Shown piece by piece: positions 12,226-19,816 of a stretch of DNA of 19,816 nucleotides. Under the pieces are notes generated by a model that was given only the letters and a program-made list of their open reading frames with translations, did no database searches and was not told where the DNA came from. The position numbers and the translations under genes are program-made. Source of the stretch: MFWN01 sp964594115 (lineage in GTDB: Archaea > Nanobdellota > Nanobdellia > Pacearchaeales > GW2011-AR1); the NCBI GenBank assembly GCA_964594115.1, contig CAZQLD010000017.1, positions 1 to 19,816 on the forward strand, in the 5' to 3' direction. How positions within the stretch are numbered: the first letter of the stretch is position 1; every line of letters begins with the position of its first letter.

Positions 12226-14694
12226 ATGGAACTTGACTTCATTCCTCTGGACTATGATTATTTTGACTGGCAAGAAAAAAACTATATCAAAATAATTGGA
12301 AGAGATGATAAACACAGGAGGGTGTGTGTTATAGATAGCTTTCAGCCTTACTTATGGGCAATTTTAAAAGAACAGGTAGGCAGTAAAAAAATAGAAGAAC
12401 TGATAAAAAAAATAGAAAAAATTGAGATTAAATCTTCATCCAGAGTTACAAAAGTTGAAAAAACTGAATTACAAAATAAACAGTTTTTAGGCAAAAAGGT
12501 TAAGGCAATTAAAATCTTTATAACAAACTACAAAGATGCTCATCCTGTTGCAGATAAGCTCGATTTCCCTGAAATACAGGCAAGAAGAGGGTATGATATT
12601 GGATTAATAACAAGATATATAATAGAAAAAAAGATTATTCCTCTTTCTTGGCATAAAATCAGGGGAGAGGTTTTAAACAACAGCCATGAATTCGGAGGGC
12701 TTGATAATGTTTTGGGTGTGGATATCTGCTTAAAAGTAGAAGAAATAAAAAAATCAGGAAAACAAGATTTTTCTCCAAAAATCCTTGCTTATGATATTGA
12801 AACACAAGAATTTGAAATAGGCAAGGGGGAGATTTTAATGATATCTCTTGCTGGAAAGAACTTTAAAAAAGTTCTAACCTGGAAAAAAACCCCAAATCCA
12901 AAAGCATATGTAGAAACCTTCAATGATGAAGCAGACATGATTGAAGCATTTGTCAATTATGTCAAACAACAAAACCCTGATATTCTTGTGGGATATTTTT
13001 CAGACGGATTTGACCTTCCTTATCTAAGAGCAAGAGCCATAGAAAATAAAGTCCGATTGTCCTTAGGTTTAGATAATAGCCAGCCAAGATTTTTAAGAGG
13101 AGCTATTTTAACAGGAAAAATAAAAGGCATTATCCACTTGGATTTATTAAGATTTATACAAACTGCATACTCCCAATATCTCAAGAGTGAAACTCTTTCT
13201 CTCAATGAAGTGGCTTCTGAACTGCTTGGAGAAAAAAAACTTGATTTTAACCCTCATGAGTCAATAAAATCAGGAAAACCAAACTGGAAAGAATTTTTCG
13301 AATATAATCTTCAGGATTCTGTTCTTACATATAAACTTACAGATAAATTATGGCCAGACCTTCTTGAATTAACAAAAATAATTGAAGAACCATTATTTAA
13401 TATTAGCAGGGCTGGATTATCCAGTTTAGTTGAAAATTATATTTTACATAATTTAGAAAAATATAATGAAATAGCAGAGAAAAAACCAATACATGAAGAA
13501 ATAAGCGAAAGAAGAATGAAGGAAAAAGTTGAAGGAGCTTTTGTCCTGCAACCAAAACCCGGGTTATATGAAAATATAGCTGTTTTTGACTTTACCTCTA
13601 TGCATACAAGCATAATGGTTTCTTTTAATATCTCCAAAGCAACCCTACTTGAAAAAAAAGAAAAAAATGCTTATGAAACTCCTGAAATACCTTTTGGAAA
13701 TAAAAAGACAAAATTCTATTTTTCAAAAAAACCTGGATTTTTTCCATTATTATTAAAAGAAATTTTTGAAAAAAGAAAAAGATTTAAGCAAGAGTATAAA
13801 CAGAATCCAAACCAATTAACAAAAGCAAGAAGCAATGTTTTCAAACTTCTTTCTGCATCTGTCCATGGCTACCAGGGATTTTTTGGAGCTCGCTATTATT
13901 CTTTAGAAGGAGCTGCTTCTGTTCTTGCATTTGTAAGAAAATTTAATAAAGAAATAATTGAAAAAACAAATAAAGCAGGATATAATGTTATTTATGGAGA
14001 CACTGACTCTATTGCCTTTACCCTTAACAAACATACAAAAAAACAAACTCTTGAATTCTTAAAAAAATTAAATTCTGAACTTCCAGGTATTATGGAGCTT
14101 GATTTAGAGGATTTTTACAAAAGAGGACTATGGGTTACAAAACGCACAGGAGATTTTGGAGCTAAAAAGAAATATGCACTTATTGATGAATCTGGAAAAA
14201 TGAAAATTCGCGGATTTGAGACAATAAGAAGAGACTGGTGTCCTCTAGCCAGAGAACTGCAAAATAAAGTTCTCCAAAAAATACTAGAGGAAGGTAATGA
14301 GCAAAAAGCATTAGAAATAATTAAAGAAACAATAAAGAAAATTAAAAATCGGGAAATTAGGAAAAAACAATTAATCATCAGAACACAGCTTAAAAAAGCT
14401 CTTGAAGATTATAAAGCTATAACCCCTCATGTTATTGCAGCAAGGAAATTAAAAGAATCAGGAGAACCTATTAGCATTGGAATGTTAATAGAATACTTTA
14501 TAGCAGAAACAAAAGGGAAAAAATCCCTTGTAAGAGAAAAAGTAAAACTGCCAGACGAAAAAGGAGAATACAATATTAAATATTATCTTGAAAGGCAGAT
14601 TCTTCCTGCAATTGAAAATATTATTGAAATTTTTAATATAAATACAAAAGAAATCATTGATGGAAAAAAACAAATGAGACTAGGAGAGTTTTAA
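12226..14694 (+). CDS. polB: Family B DNA polymerase with altered dNTP-binding tyrosines
   Basis: A replicative or repair polymerase of 822 residues, intein-free. The 3'-5' exonuclease has D190/E192 (YDIET), D263 (GFDLPYL) and Y360/D364 (YNLQD), so its metal ligands are present; the Asn usual in ExoII (YNSD-like) is Phe258. Polymerase motif A is DFTSMHTSI with D455, motif B is KLLSASVHG (540-548), and motif C is YGDTDS (590-595). The usual SLYPSI tyrosine, which acts as the steric gate, is His460, and the NSxYG tyrosine is His547. The C-terminus QMRLGEF fits the PCNA-binding QxxLxxF pattern. The catalytic Asp residues are intact, so activity is expected. It is cotranscribed with a DedA-like gene that starts at the next base. 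Confidence 0.93.
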   Translation: MELDFIPLDYDYFDWQEKNYIKIIGRDDKHRRVCVIDSFQPYLWAILKEQVGSKKIEELIKKIEKIEIKSSSRVTKVEKTELQNKQFLGKKVKAIKIFITNYKDAHPVADKLDFPEIQARRGYDIGLITRYIIEKKIIPLSWHKIRGEVLNNSHEFGGLDNVLGVDICLKVEEIKKSGKQDFSPKILAYDIETQEFEIGKGEILMISLAGKNFKKVLTWKKTPNPKAYVETFNDEADMIEAFVNYVKQQNPDILVGYFSDGFDLPYLRARAIENKVRLSLGLDNSQPRFLRGAILTGKIKGIIHLDLLRFIQTAYSQYLKSETLSLNEVASELLGEKKLDFNPHESIKSGKPNWKEFFEYNLQDSVLTYKLTDKLWPDLLELTKIIEEPLFNISRAGLSSLVENYILHNLEKYNEIAEKKPIHEEISERRMKEKVEGAFVLQPKPGLYENIAVFDFTSMHTSIMVSFNISKATLLEKKEKNAYETPEIPFGNKKTKFYFSKKPGFFPLLLKEIFEKRKRFKQEYKQNPNQLTKARSNVFKLLSASVHGYQGFFGARYYSLEGAASVLAFVRKFNKEIIEKTNKAGYNVIYGDTDSIAFTLNKHTKKQTLEFLKKLNSELPGIMELDLEDFYKRGLWVTKRTGDFGAKKKYALIDESGKMKIRGFETIRRDWCPLARELQNKVLQKILEEGNEQKALEIIKETIKKIKNREIRKKQLIIRTQLKKALEDYKAITPHVIAARKLKESGEPISIGMLIEYFIAETKGKKSLVREKVKLPDEKGEYNIKYYLERQILPAIENIIEIFNINTKEIIDGKKQMRLGEF

Positions 14695-15249
14695 ATGAAC
14701 CACAAAACATTTAAAAAAATAAGTGTAATCTTCTCATTAATAATTCTCTTAATTTTTATTTTCTCGCTTATAAACTATAAAGTATTGAAAAAAAGTTTAG
14801 ATGAAACTTTAAGTAACCAAGTTGGAAATTATGGATATTTTGCTGTATTTCTCATCTCATATGCTGTAGAAATTCTCCCACAACCATTTGTATCTGCTTT
14901 AGTTCCATTTGCAAACGGTCTTGTTCTTGAACTTGAATATTCCTTCCTGTTAATATACACCCTTATTGCGGTTGTCCTATCAAGTCTAACCGGATATGCC
15001 ATAGGACTGCTTTATGGAAAAAAATTTACTATGAAGATTTTTGGAAAAGAAAAGTATGATAAATATAATCGATTGTTTAAAAAATACGGAAACTATGCAA
15101 TGACTATTGCTGCTTTCACGCCTTTTCCTTATCTTCCAATAGTTCCAGGAGTATTTAAAATGAAACTAAAAAACTTCATACTTTTTGCATTAATCCCAAG
15201 AATAACTTACATCACTGTTTTTACTTATGTTCTTTCTTTGGTTTTATGA
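14695..15249 (+). CDS. DedA/VTT-type membrane protein
   Basis: A 184-residue membrane protein of the SNARE-associated/VTT (DedA, YqaA, TVP38) group. Family members move lipids or lipid carriers across the membrane. There is an N-terminal anchor (about 8-28), a re-entrant region with SYAVEILPQPFVSALVPFANG (55-75), a G-Y-A-I-G-L-L-Y-G-K-K-F motif (about 100-111), and FTPFPYLPIVPGVFKM (142-157), which matches the R/T-x-x-P signature segment. Its ATG follows the polB stop codon directly, with AGGAG eight bases upstream, so it is translated from the polB message. No functional link to replication is known. The lipid substrate in this organism cannot be told. Confidence 0.8.
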   Translation: MNHKTFKKISVIFSLIILLIFIFSLINYKVLKKSLDETLSNQVGNYGYFAVFLISYAVEILPQPFVSALVPFANGLVLELEYSFLLIYTLIAVVLSSLTGYAIGLLYGKKFTMKIFGKEKYDKYNRLFKKYGNYAMTIAAFTPFPYLPIVPGVFKMKLKNFILFALIPRITYITVFTYVLSLVL

Positions 15250-15325
15250 TTCCTAATTCTGCAATTTTTAAAATATATTTTACAATGCATAAATGTTTTT
15301 AAAAACTAAAAACTTAAAGATAAAC

Positions 15326-16291
15326 ATGCCACCAGATTTTGGAAAAATAAGATACGGAGCAACTGCATGGGCTTTTAAAAACCCTATTGCAAAAAAAGAT
15401 ATTATACCTACTTTTAAACTAGCACGTGCAACATTCGATAAAGCAGGTTTTTCTGGAAGAAGATGCTCTATTGCATTGTTTGCGCAATTTGCTGATGGGG
15501 TAGCAGACATAGGTTATGCTAAAGTTGTTGGAGAAGCTTCAGAAGAATATGATCTTATTCCAATAACAACCATCCTTCGCCCAAAACCTAGCCCAAGCCT
15601 GGTTTCTGAAGCTAAAGAAGAAAGAAGTAAGGCAATTTCACAATGTAAACAAGGCATAATATTTGCATACGAAGCTACTCCTATTGGCATTCCTATAGTT
15701 GTAGATGGCCCTTTTCACTTGGTGCATGGACTTGGAGAAGAAGAATCTCTTAATACTAAAAGAAGAAAACATTTAAAAAATGGTTTAATAGAAATTGCTA
15801 AAGAACTAGAAGAAGTTCATGCTTATGGTGCAATAGAGCCATTAAGACCAAGTGAAACACAAATGTCTCCTGGTATACAATACTGGTTAAAACTTTTAGA
15901 TGACGTTGGAAGTGATAACTTAGGAATTTTGGTCGATACTGTTCATTTTTATGAACTACAGAAACAAAGATCAAAAGCAGATCGTATAGAAGGAATGTTT
16001 TCAGATATCGAACAAGTTCGCAAAGCTGGAAGAGCTTATGGTTTCCACTTAAGTAATTCTCCTAGTCGTGTAGAATGGGAAGAAGCAGGAGACATTGCAA
16101 AACACACACCAAGATTACTTAATATGCTTAAACAAAGACGTTGTAATGTTACAGTTGCTTATGAAGGTTTTGTTTCATCTTTAGACAAACTTGTTGGATT
16201 GCAAAGAAGAAAGGATCAACAAGACCAATTAGTAGTCAATAAAAGATCAATGGAATATCTTGCAGGCCATGTTAACGCAATGGATCCTTAA
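15326..16291 (+). CDS. Xylose-isomerase-like TIM-barrel protein
   Basis: A barrel protein of about 321 residues in the sugar isomerase/epimerase and endonuclease IV superfamily. The order of segments fits metal ligands at strand ends: IEPLRPSET (Glu), GILVDTVHFY (Asp and His), GFHLSNS (His) and VAYEGF (Glu). An isomerase or epimerase acting on a sugar is the best guess; endonuclease IV usually has more His ligands. The start is set at the ATG at 15326 because the barrel begins right after it (KIRYGATAWAF) and TTTTTAAAAAC lies 26 bases upstream; an ATG at 15293 would add 11 unremarkable residues and has a weaker AT-rich box. It is a single-gene unit between polB-dedA and the NAD operon; no obvious link to either. 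Confidence 0.78.
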   Translation: MPPDFGKIRYGATAWAFKNPIAKKDIIPTFKLARATFDKAGFSGRRCSIALFAQFADGVADIGYAKVVGEASEEYDLIPITTILRPKPSPSLVSEAKEERSKAISQCKQGIIFAYEATPIGIPIVVDGPFHLVHGLGEEESLNTKRRKHLKNGLIEIAKELEEVHAYGAIEPLRPSETQMSPGIQYWLKLLDDVGSDNLGILVDTVHFYELQKQRSKADRIEGMFSDIEQVRKAGRAYGFHLSNSPSRVEWEEAGDIAKHTPRLLNMLKQRRCNVTVAYEGFVSSLDKLVGLQRRKDQQDQLVVNKRSMEYLAGHVNAMDP

Positions 16292-16426
16292 ATTTCCCCA
16301 TGTTTTTTTTCTTCATTTTCAAAACCTGGAATTAAATTATGGTTATAATACATATGAAGATTCTTTTTAAATTTATCTTAATTTTCTTCTTATCCCAACA
16401 GATAAGCTTCTAAAAAGCCCATACTT

Positions 16427-16443
16427 AGTGTAAAAAATACATA
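16427..16443. promoter_or_regulatory. Weaker upstream operator, NAD operon
   Basis: AGTGTAAAAAATACATA keeps the AGTGTA...TACA arms of the main palindrome at 16467-16487. The two centres are 42 bases apart, close to four turns of the helix, which would allow two regulator dimers on the same face. This copy lies upstream of the TATA box. Confidence 0.45.
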
Positions 16444-16459
16444 TACTCTGGTACAATAA

Positions 16460-16469
16460 TACTTAAATA
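16460..16469 (+). promoter_or_regulatory. TATA box of the NAD operon
   Basis: TACTTAAATA, centred 26 bases before the ATG at 16491, predicts a leaderless transcript starting at or next to the start codon and supports the choice of that ATG over the GTG at 16470. Confidence 0.6.
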
Positions 16470-16487
16470 GTGTATTATATACACTAT
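16467..16487. promoter_or_regulatory. Palindromic operator, likely NrtR site
   Basis: A perfect inverted repeat with arms ATAGTGTAT and ATACACTAT around TAT. It lies between the TATA box and the start codon of the NAD operon, where a bound dimer would block initiation. An NrtR-type regulator is encoded at 19136-19801, which makes it the likely ligand of this site. Binding is inferred. Confidence 0.7.
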
Positions 16488-16490
16488 CTT

Positions 16491-17648
16491 ATGGTAAGAA
16501 AAACACTAATAAGACAACGAGAGCTTGAAAATATAATTGACAACTATGAAGATTATACTGACAAATATTTTCTTCGAGGAAAAACAATCCTAACAAAAGA
16601 AGGAATAAACCCTATAGTAAGATATCAGGTATTTGCGAGACAGGATGTTCAAGAATTAAAAGGAGTAGATGAAGCTGCTTATTTTATAAAAAAAACCACA
16701 GGAGACAAGGCCAAAGTTTATGCTCTAAGAAATGGTCAAAATTATCAAGCCAATACTCCTTTAATGAAAATAGAAGGCAGAGTCCAGAATCTTATAGATT
16801 TAGAAACAGTCTACCTTGGAATTCTTGCTGGAGAACTTACTGGGCAAATAGATATGGATGAGGTAAGAGAAAAAGCTAAAGCAATAAAAACAGCAGCAAG
16901 AGATAAGCCAGTTCTTTATTTTGGAGCAAGACACTTCCACCCTGCCTTAGATGAACAAATAGCTAGAATTTGCTATGAGGAAGGGTTTGCAGGAACTTCA
17001 ACAGACATTGGGGCTAAAGCCTGGAATGCAAAAGGACAAGGGACAATTCCTCACGCCCTTATACTAGCTTATAGAGCGTACCTAAAAGAACAAGGAATAC
17101 AAGGAAATCCAACAATAGAAGCTACAAAAGCTTTTGATAAATATATAGATAAGAAAGTTCCAAGAATTGCTCTGATTGATACTTTCAACAAAGAAATCGA
17201 TGATACTTTGGCCACAGCAAGGGCTGTTCCAAACCTTGATGCAGTAAGGATTGATACTTGCGGAGAAAATTATGCACAAGGTGCAAGAGAAACCAATCTT
17301 CCAGAACTTCCAGTAACAGAAAAATATCTCCAAGGAAAAGGAGTCACAATACAAGCAGTTTGGAAACTAAGGACAAGAATGATTGTAGAAGGATTTAGAG
17401 ATATAGGTTTAGTGCTCTCAAGTGGATTTAATCCTAGAAAAACAAGAAATTTCATGATTGCAGACCAGTGTTTTCAGGAAAACTACAACAAACCCCTTTT
17501 TACAGCCATTGGAACCGGCAGCCTTGCTCATCCAATTATGACAACTTCAGATATTGTGGCTTATTACAATGAAAAACAAGGATGGCTACCAAATTCAAAA
17601 AAAGGGCGAGCTGAGACATCAACTAAAAGATTGGAGGAGATAAAATGA
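16491..17648 (+). CDS. pncB: Nicotinate phosphoribosyltransferase
   Basis: The product makes nicotinate mononucleotide from nicotinate and PRPP, with ATP, in the Preiss-Handler NAD salvage route. It has about 385 residues, normal for the archaeal type. Visible family segments, in order: YFLRGKTIL near the start, YFGARHFHPALDE, FAGTSTDIGAK, GTIPHALILAY, ALIDTFNKEIDDTL, DAVRIDTCGENY, LSSGFNPRKTRNF and AIGTGSLAHPIMTTSDIV. The ATG at 16491 is preferred to a GTG at 16470, since the palindromic operator covers that GTG and the TATA box is 26 bases from the ATG. It is the first gene of the operon; the next gene overlaps by ATGA. Transcription is probably controlled by the operators just upstream. 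Confidence 0.93.
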   Translation: MVRKTLIRQRELENIIDNYEDYTDKYFLRGKTILTKEGINPIVRYQVFARQDVQELKGVDEAAYFIKKTTGDKAKVYALRNGQNYQANTPLMKIEGRVQNLIDLETVYLGILAGELTGQIDMDEVREKAKAIKTAARDKPVLYFGARHFHPALDEQIARICYEEGFAGTSTDIGAKAWNAKGQGTIPHALILAYRAYLKEQGIQGNPTIEATKAFDKYIDKKVPRIALIDTFNKEIDDTLATARAVPNLDAVRIDTCGENYAQGARETNLPELPVTEKYLQGKGVTIQAVWKLRTRMIVEGFRDIGLVLSSGFNPRKTRNFMIADQCFQENYNKPLFTAIGTGSLAHPIMTTSDIVAYYNEKQGWLPNSKKGRAETSTKRLEEIK

Positions 17649-18394
17649 CAAATCCTAAAATAGCAGTATATGAAACAGATGTTCAAAATGATTTTAGTTA
17701 CAGAACTGGAGCCTTATTTGTTCATGGAAACAAACCCTGGTCAATGAGCCCCTATGGAGCAGAAGAAAAACTTCCAAATATAATTGATGCTCATAATTAT
17801 GCTATTAAAAACAATTGGTTAATCCTTGGTTCTGTAGACAGACATTTTTATGAAGACGCAGAATTAATAAGAAATAAAGGTGGAATATTTGATGATCACT
17901 GTATGAATGGAACTTGGGGGCAACTAAGACTCGCAAGATTAGAACCTCAAAAAGACATATATATCAGAGCAAAAGATGGACCAATGCTTGAAATAAGAGT
18001 TTATAGAAAAGAAGAGCTACAAAAATATATTAACCGGGCAAAACAAAGGAAAGCTCAATTAATATTTGAAAAACAAACTTATGATGTTGCAACAAATCCT
18101 AATTTTGAGACTGCATTTAAAATGCTTTTAGAACAAGGATTAGAAACAGTTATCTTAAACGGCTTTGCAACAGATTATTGTGTTAAAGCTGCGGTGCTAA
18201 AAATGGCTGATATTAAAGATAAATACAAAAAAAATCTCCAGATTTATGTTACAACAGACGCTATAGAAGAAGTAAACATAGATTTTAGTGGAAATATTGA
18301 CCCGAACTTTGGAAAAAAAGCTTTAGAAGAAATGGCTAGAGCAGGAGCTAAATTTATTAAAACAAAAGATGTTTTAGAAGGGAGATTAATATGA
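17645..18394 (+). CDS. pncA: Nicotinamidase (isochorismatase family)
   Basis: The product hydrolyses nicotinamide to nicotinate, which feeds the preceding enzyme. It has 249 residues, slightly longer than bacterial PncA. The catalytic triad is visible: D12 (TDVQNDF), K143 (FEKQTYDV) and C179 (GFATDYCVKAAVL). SVDRHFYEDAE may supply a metal-binding His pattern, with DHCMNGTWG after it. The ATG overlaps the upstream stop codon by four bases (ATGA), and GGAGGAGA lies about six bases upstream, so it is made by coupled translation. The operon order (nicotinate PRT, nicotinamidase, NAD synthetase) gives a salvage path except for the adenylyltransferase, which is not in this window. Confidence 0.88.
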   Translation: MTNPKIAVYETDVQNDFSYRTGALFVHGNKPWSMSPYGAEEKLPNIIDAHNYAIKNNWLILGSVDRHFYEDAELIRNKGGIFDDHCMNGTWGQLRLARLEPQKDIYIRAKDGPMLEIRVYRKEELQKYINRAKQRKAQLIFEKQTYDVATNPNFETAFKMLLEQGLETVILNGFATDYCVKAAVLKMADIKDKYKKNLQIYVTTDAIEEVNIDFSGNIDPNFGKKALEEMARAGAKFIKTKDVLEGRLI

Positions 18395-19095
18395 ACTATC
18401 AACAGACCACTAAAAACTTAATACAACAAACAAGAAACTATTTCAGAAAAGCTGGAAAAGAAAATGCTATCTTAGGACTCTCAGGAGGAATAGATTCAGC
18501 TGTATCTGCGGCAATATCTGCGAGAGCATTAGGAAAAGAGAATACATGGGGAATTTCAATGCCTTATGCAGATCAAAGTACAGAAGATGCAGACCTAGTT
18601 GTCAGAACTCTTGGCATTAGAAGTCATGAAGTCAATATAGAAAACATTGTAAATGATTTTGATTTTCTAAATTTAAAGAAATTAGGGAAAGGAAACATCA
18701 AAGCAAGAGTAAGAATGACTATTCTTTATGGCTTTGCAGAAAAATTAAATGGATTAGTTGTGGGAACCGGAAATAAATCAGAACTTGAAATAGGATACAT
18801 AACAAAATATGGGGATGGAGGAGTAGACATAGAGCCTTTAGGAAATCTTTACAAAACAGAAGTCAAAGAAGTTGCAAAAGTCCTCGGATTACCAAAAAAA
18901 ATTATAGAGAAAACACCTAGTGCAGAACTCTGGGAAGGACAAACAGATGAAAATGAACTAGGAATGAATTATGAAGAATTAGATGCTGTTTTAAAAGGAA
19001 AGATAACTCAAGGAAAAATTTATGAAAAAGTCCAAAAAATGAGAAAAATATCAACGCATAAAAAAAACATGCCTCCATTATTTAAAGTTAAATAA
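18391..19095 (+). CDS. nadE: NH3-dependent NAD+ synthetase
   Basis: The product amidates nicotinate adenine dinucleotide to NAD+ using ATP and ammonia. It has 234 residues, with no glutaminase domain, so it takes free ammonia or a partner's ammonia. The PP-loop is SGGIDS (31-36). GTGNKSELEIGYITKYGDGG and DIEPLGNLYKTEV are the family's substrate segments, and TPSAELWEGQTDENELG is the flexible loop after them. The ATG overlaps the nicotinamidase stop codon by four bases (ATGA), with GGGAG about seven bases upstream. It is the last gene of the NAD operon. The start and stop leave a normal, complete gene. Confidence 0.95.
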   Translation: MNYQQTTKNLIQQTRNYFRKAGKENAILGLSGGIDSAVSAAISARALGKENTWGISMPYADQSTEDADLVVRTLGIRSHEVNIENIVNDFDFLNLKKLGKGNIKARVRMTILYGFAEKLNGLVVGTGNKSELEIGYITKYGDGGVDIEPLGNLYKTEVKEVAKVLGLPKKIIEKTPSAELWEGQTDENELGMNYEELDAVLKGKITQGKIYEKVQKMRKISTHKKNMPPLFKVK

Positions 19096-19103
19096 ATAAC
19101 AAC

Positions 19104-19114
19104 AAATTTAAATA
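19104..19114 (+). promoter_or_regulatory. TATA box of the nrtR-like gene
   Basis: AAATTTAAATA, centred about 27 bases before the ATG at 19136. No copy of the NAD-operon palindrome is seen here, so the regulator gene is probably not autoregulated through that motif. Confidence 0.55.
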
Positions 19115-19135
19115 CCTTCGCTTATAAATTACAAT

Positions 19136-19801
19136 ATGAAACTTACAGATTATCCTTCTCCATCAGTGGCGGTGGATATAATTGTGTTTACAATAAATGA
19201 AAATCAACTTAAAGTACTTATTGTCAAAAGAAATGAGAGCCCATTTAAGAACAAGTGGGCAATTCCAGGTGGTTTTGTAAGAATAAAAGAGAGTATAGAA
19301 GAAGCAGCTGCAAGGGAACTTAAAGAAGAAACTGGAGTTACAGAAGAGTATCTTGAACAACTATATACTTTTGGAAACCCTGATAGAGACCCAAGAGGGA
19401 GAGTCATAAGTGTTTCGTACATGGGATTAATTAACTCAGAAAATACAAAACTAAAAGCAGATACAGATGTTTCTGAAGCTAAATTTTTCCCTATATCTTC
19501 ATTACCAAAACTTGCATTTGACCATGACAAAATACTAAAGTATGCTCTAAAAAGACTAAGGTGGAAATTTGAATATACTACAGTGGGCTTTTCAATGTTG
19601 CCAAAAAAGTTCACAATGTCTCAACTACAAGACCTATATGAGATTATATTCAACAAAAAGTTTGATAAAAGAAACTTCAGGAAAAAAATCCTCTCACTAA
19701 ATATACTTGAAACAGAAGAAATAAAAAAAGATGTCTCACACAGGCCCCCACAATTATATTCATTAAAAAAAGAAATTGGAGAGATTGTAGAGATTCTTTA
19801 A
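19136..19801 (+). CDS. nrtR: NrtR-type Nudix-related transcriptional regulator of NAD metabolism
   Basis: A 221-residue protein with an N-terminal Nudix domain (1-about 145) and a C-terminal winged helix (about 146-221). The start SPSVAVDIIVFTI, the segment NKWAIPGGFV, then TFGNPDRDPRGRVISVSY are typical of NrtR. The C-terminal part contains TTVGFSMLPKKFTMSQLQDLY, NKKFDKRNFRKKI as recognition region, then RPPQLYSL. In bacteria NrtR binds ADP-ribose and represses NAD genes. The Nudix box is complete (G46, E52, R60, E61, E64, E65, G67), so it may also hydrolyse its ligand; many NrtR proteins lost this. It follows the NAD operon with its own promoter and probably binds the palindrome at 16467-16487. 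An ADP-ribose pyrophosphatase alone is less likely, given the winged helix. Confidence 0.88.
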   Translation: MKLTDYPSPSVAVDIIVFTINENQLKVLIVKRNESPFKNKWAIPGGFVRIKESIEEAAARELKEETGVTEEYLEQLYTFGNPDRDPRGRVISVSYMGLINSENTKLKADTDVSEAKFFPISSLPKLAFDHDKILKYALKRLRWKFEYTTVGFSMLPKKFTMSQLQDLYEIIFNKKFDKRNFRKKILSLNILETEEIKKDVSHRPPQLYSLKKEIGEIVEIL

Positions 19802-19816
19802 TATAAAAAACAATAA

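Noticed and set aside
16470..16490. Longer start for the nicotinate phosphoribosyltransferase at a GTG
   Set aside because: The added residues (MYYIHYL) are encoded by the palindromic operator and would lie upstream of the transcript start predicted by the TATA box.
1..19816. tRNA, rRNA or CRISPR arrays
   Set aside because: No cloverleaf-like T-loop motif with matching arms, no rRNA-like stretch and no regularly spaced short repeats were seen by eye; a dedicated scan was not possible.

Overview
The window is AT-rich, gene-dense DNA from an archaeon, most likely a small-genome DPANN lineage of the Woesearchaeota/Pacearchaeota type. The support is FEN1, a family B DNA polymerase, a Trm5-type tRNA methyltransferase, a HerA-type ATPase and an archaeal Xer recombinase. 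In addition, nearly every transcription unit has a TATA-like box about 22-29 bases upstream of its start codon and often no Shine-Dalgarno, which is the pattern of leaderless archaeal transcripts. The lineage is inferred from gene content; no rRNA is present.

Positions 1-2620 are the most unusual part. Three units, each with one or two genes, are separated by palindromic junctions that have the logic of integron attC sites. The ends of cassettes 1 and 2 are complementary to their own starts (GTTAGGCGT with ACGCCTAAC; GTTAAGTG with CACTTAAC) and not to their neighbours, so the exchange point falls at a shared GTT. Two junctions are near-identical three-way hairpin structures with compensatory base changes. 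Each cassette also starts with a conserved folded leader, and a second complementary box pair lies further in. The cargo is unknown: a 255-residue protein, a multi-spanning membrane protein and a pair of small overlapping genes. The array ends at a dif-like Xer site directly upstream of a xer-herA operon (2624-4733). It looks like an integron-like cassette array linked to an archaeal Xer recombinase that lacks the IntI-specific insert.

Positions 4782-6967 hold, on the minus strand, a MaoC-like double hot-dog protein, a small cysteine-rich protein and a D1-less Trm5. Positions 6997-10258 hold four related secreted multi-pass membrane proteins of unknown function, two on each strand, around a divergent promoter region. 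Positions 10259-15249 are replication-related: FEN1 on minus, an FHA protein with an unknown partner on minus, then PolB followed directly by a DedA/VTT membrane protein on plus. The PolB has histidines in place of two active-site tyrosines.

Positions 15326-19801 hold a xylose-isomerase-like TIM-barrel protein and then a NAD operon: nicotinate phosphoribosyltransferase, nicotinamidase and NAD synthetase, joined by 4-base ATGA overlaps. An NrtR-type Nudix/winged-helix regulator gene follows with its own promoter. A perfect 9-3-9 palindrome between the operon's TATA box and start codon, plus a weaker copy 42 bases upstream, are likely operators. No tRNA, rRNA, CRISPR array or classical insertion sequence was seen, and no gene-free stretch exceeds 300 bases.
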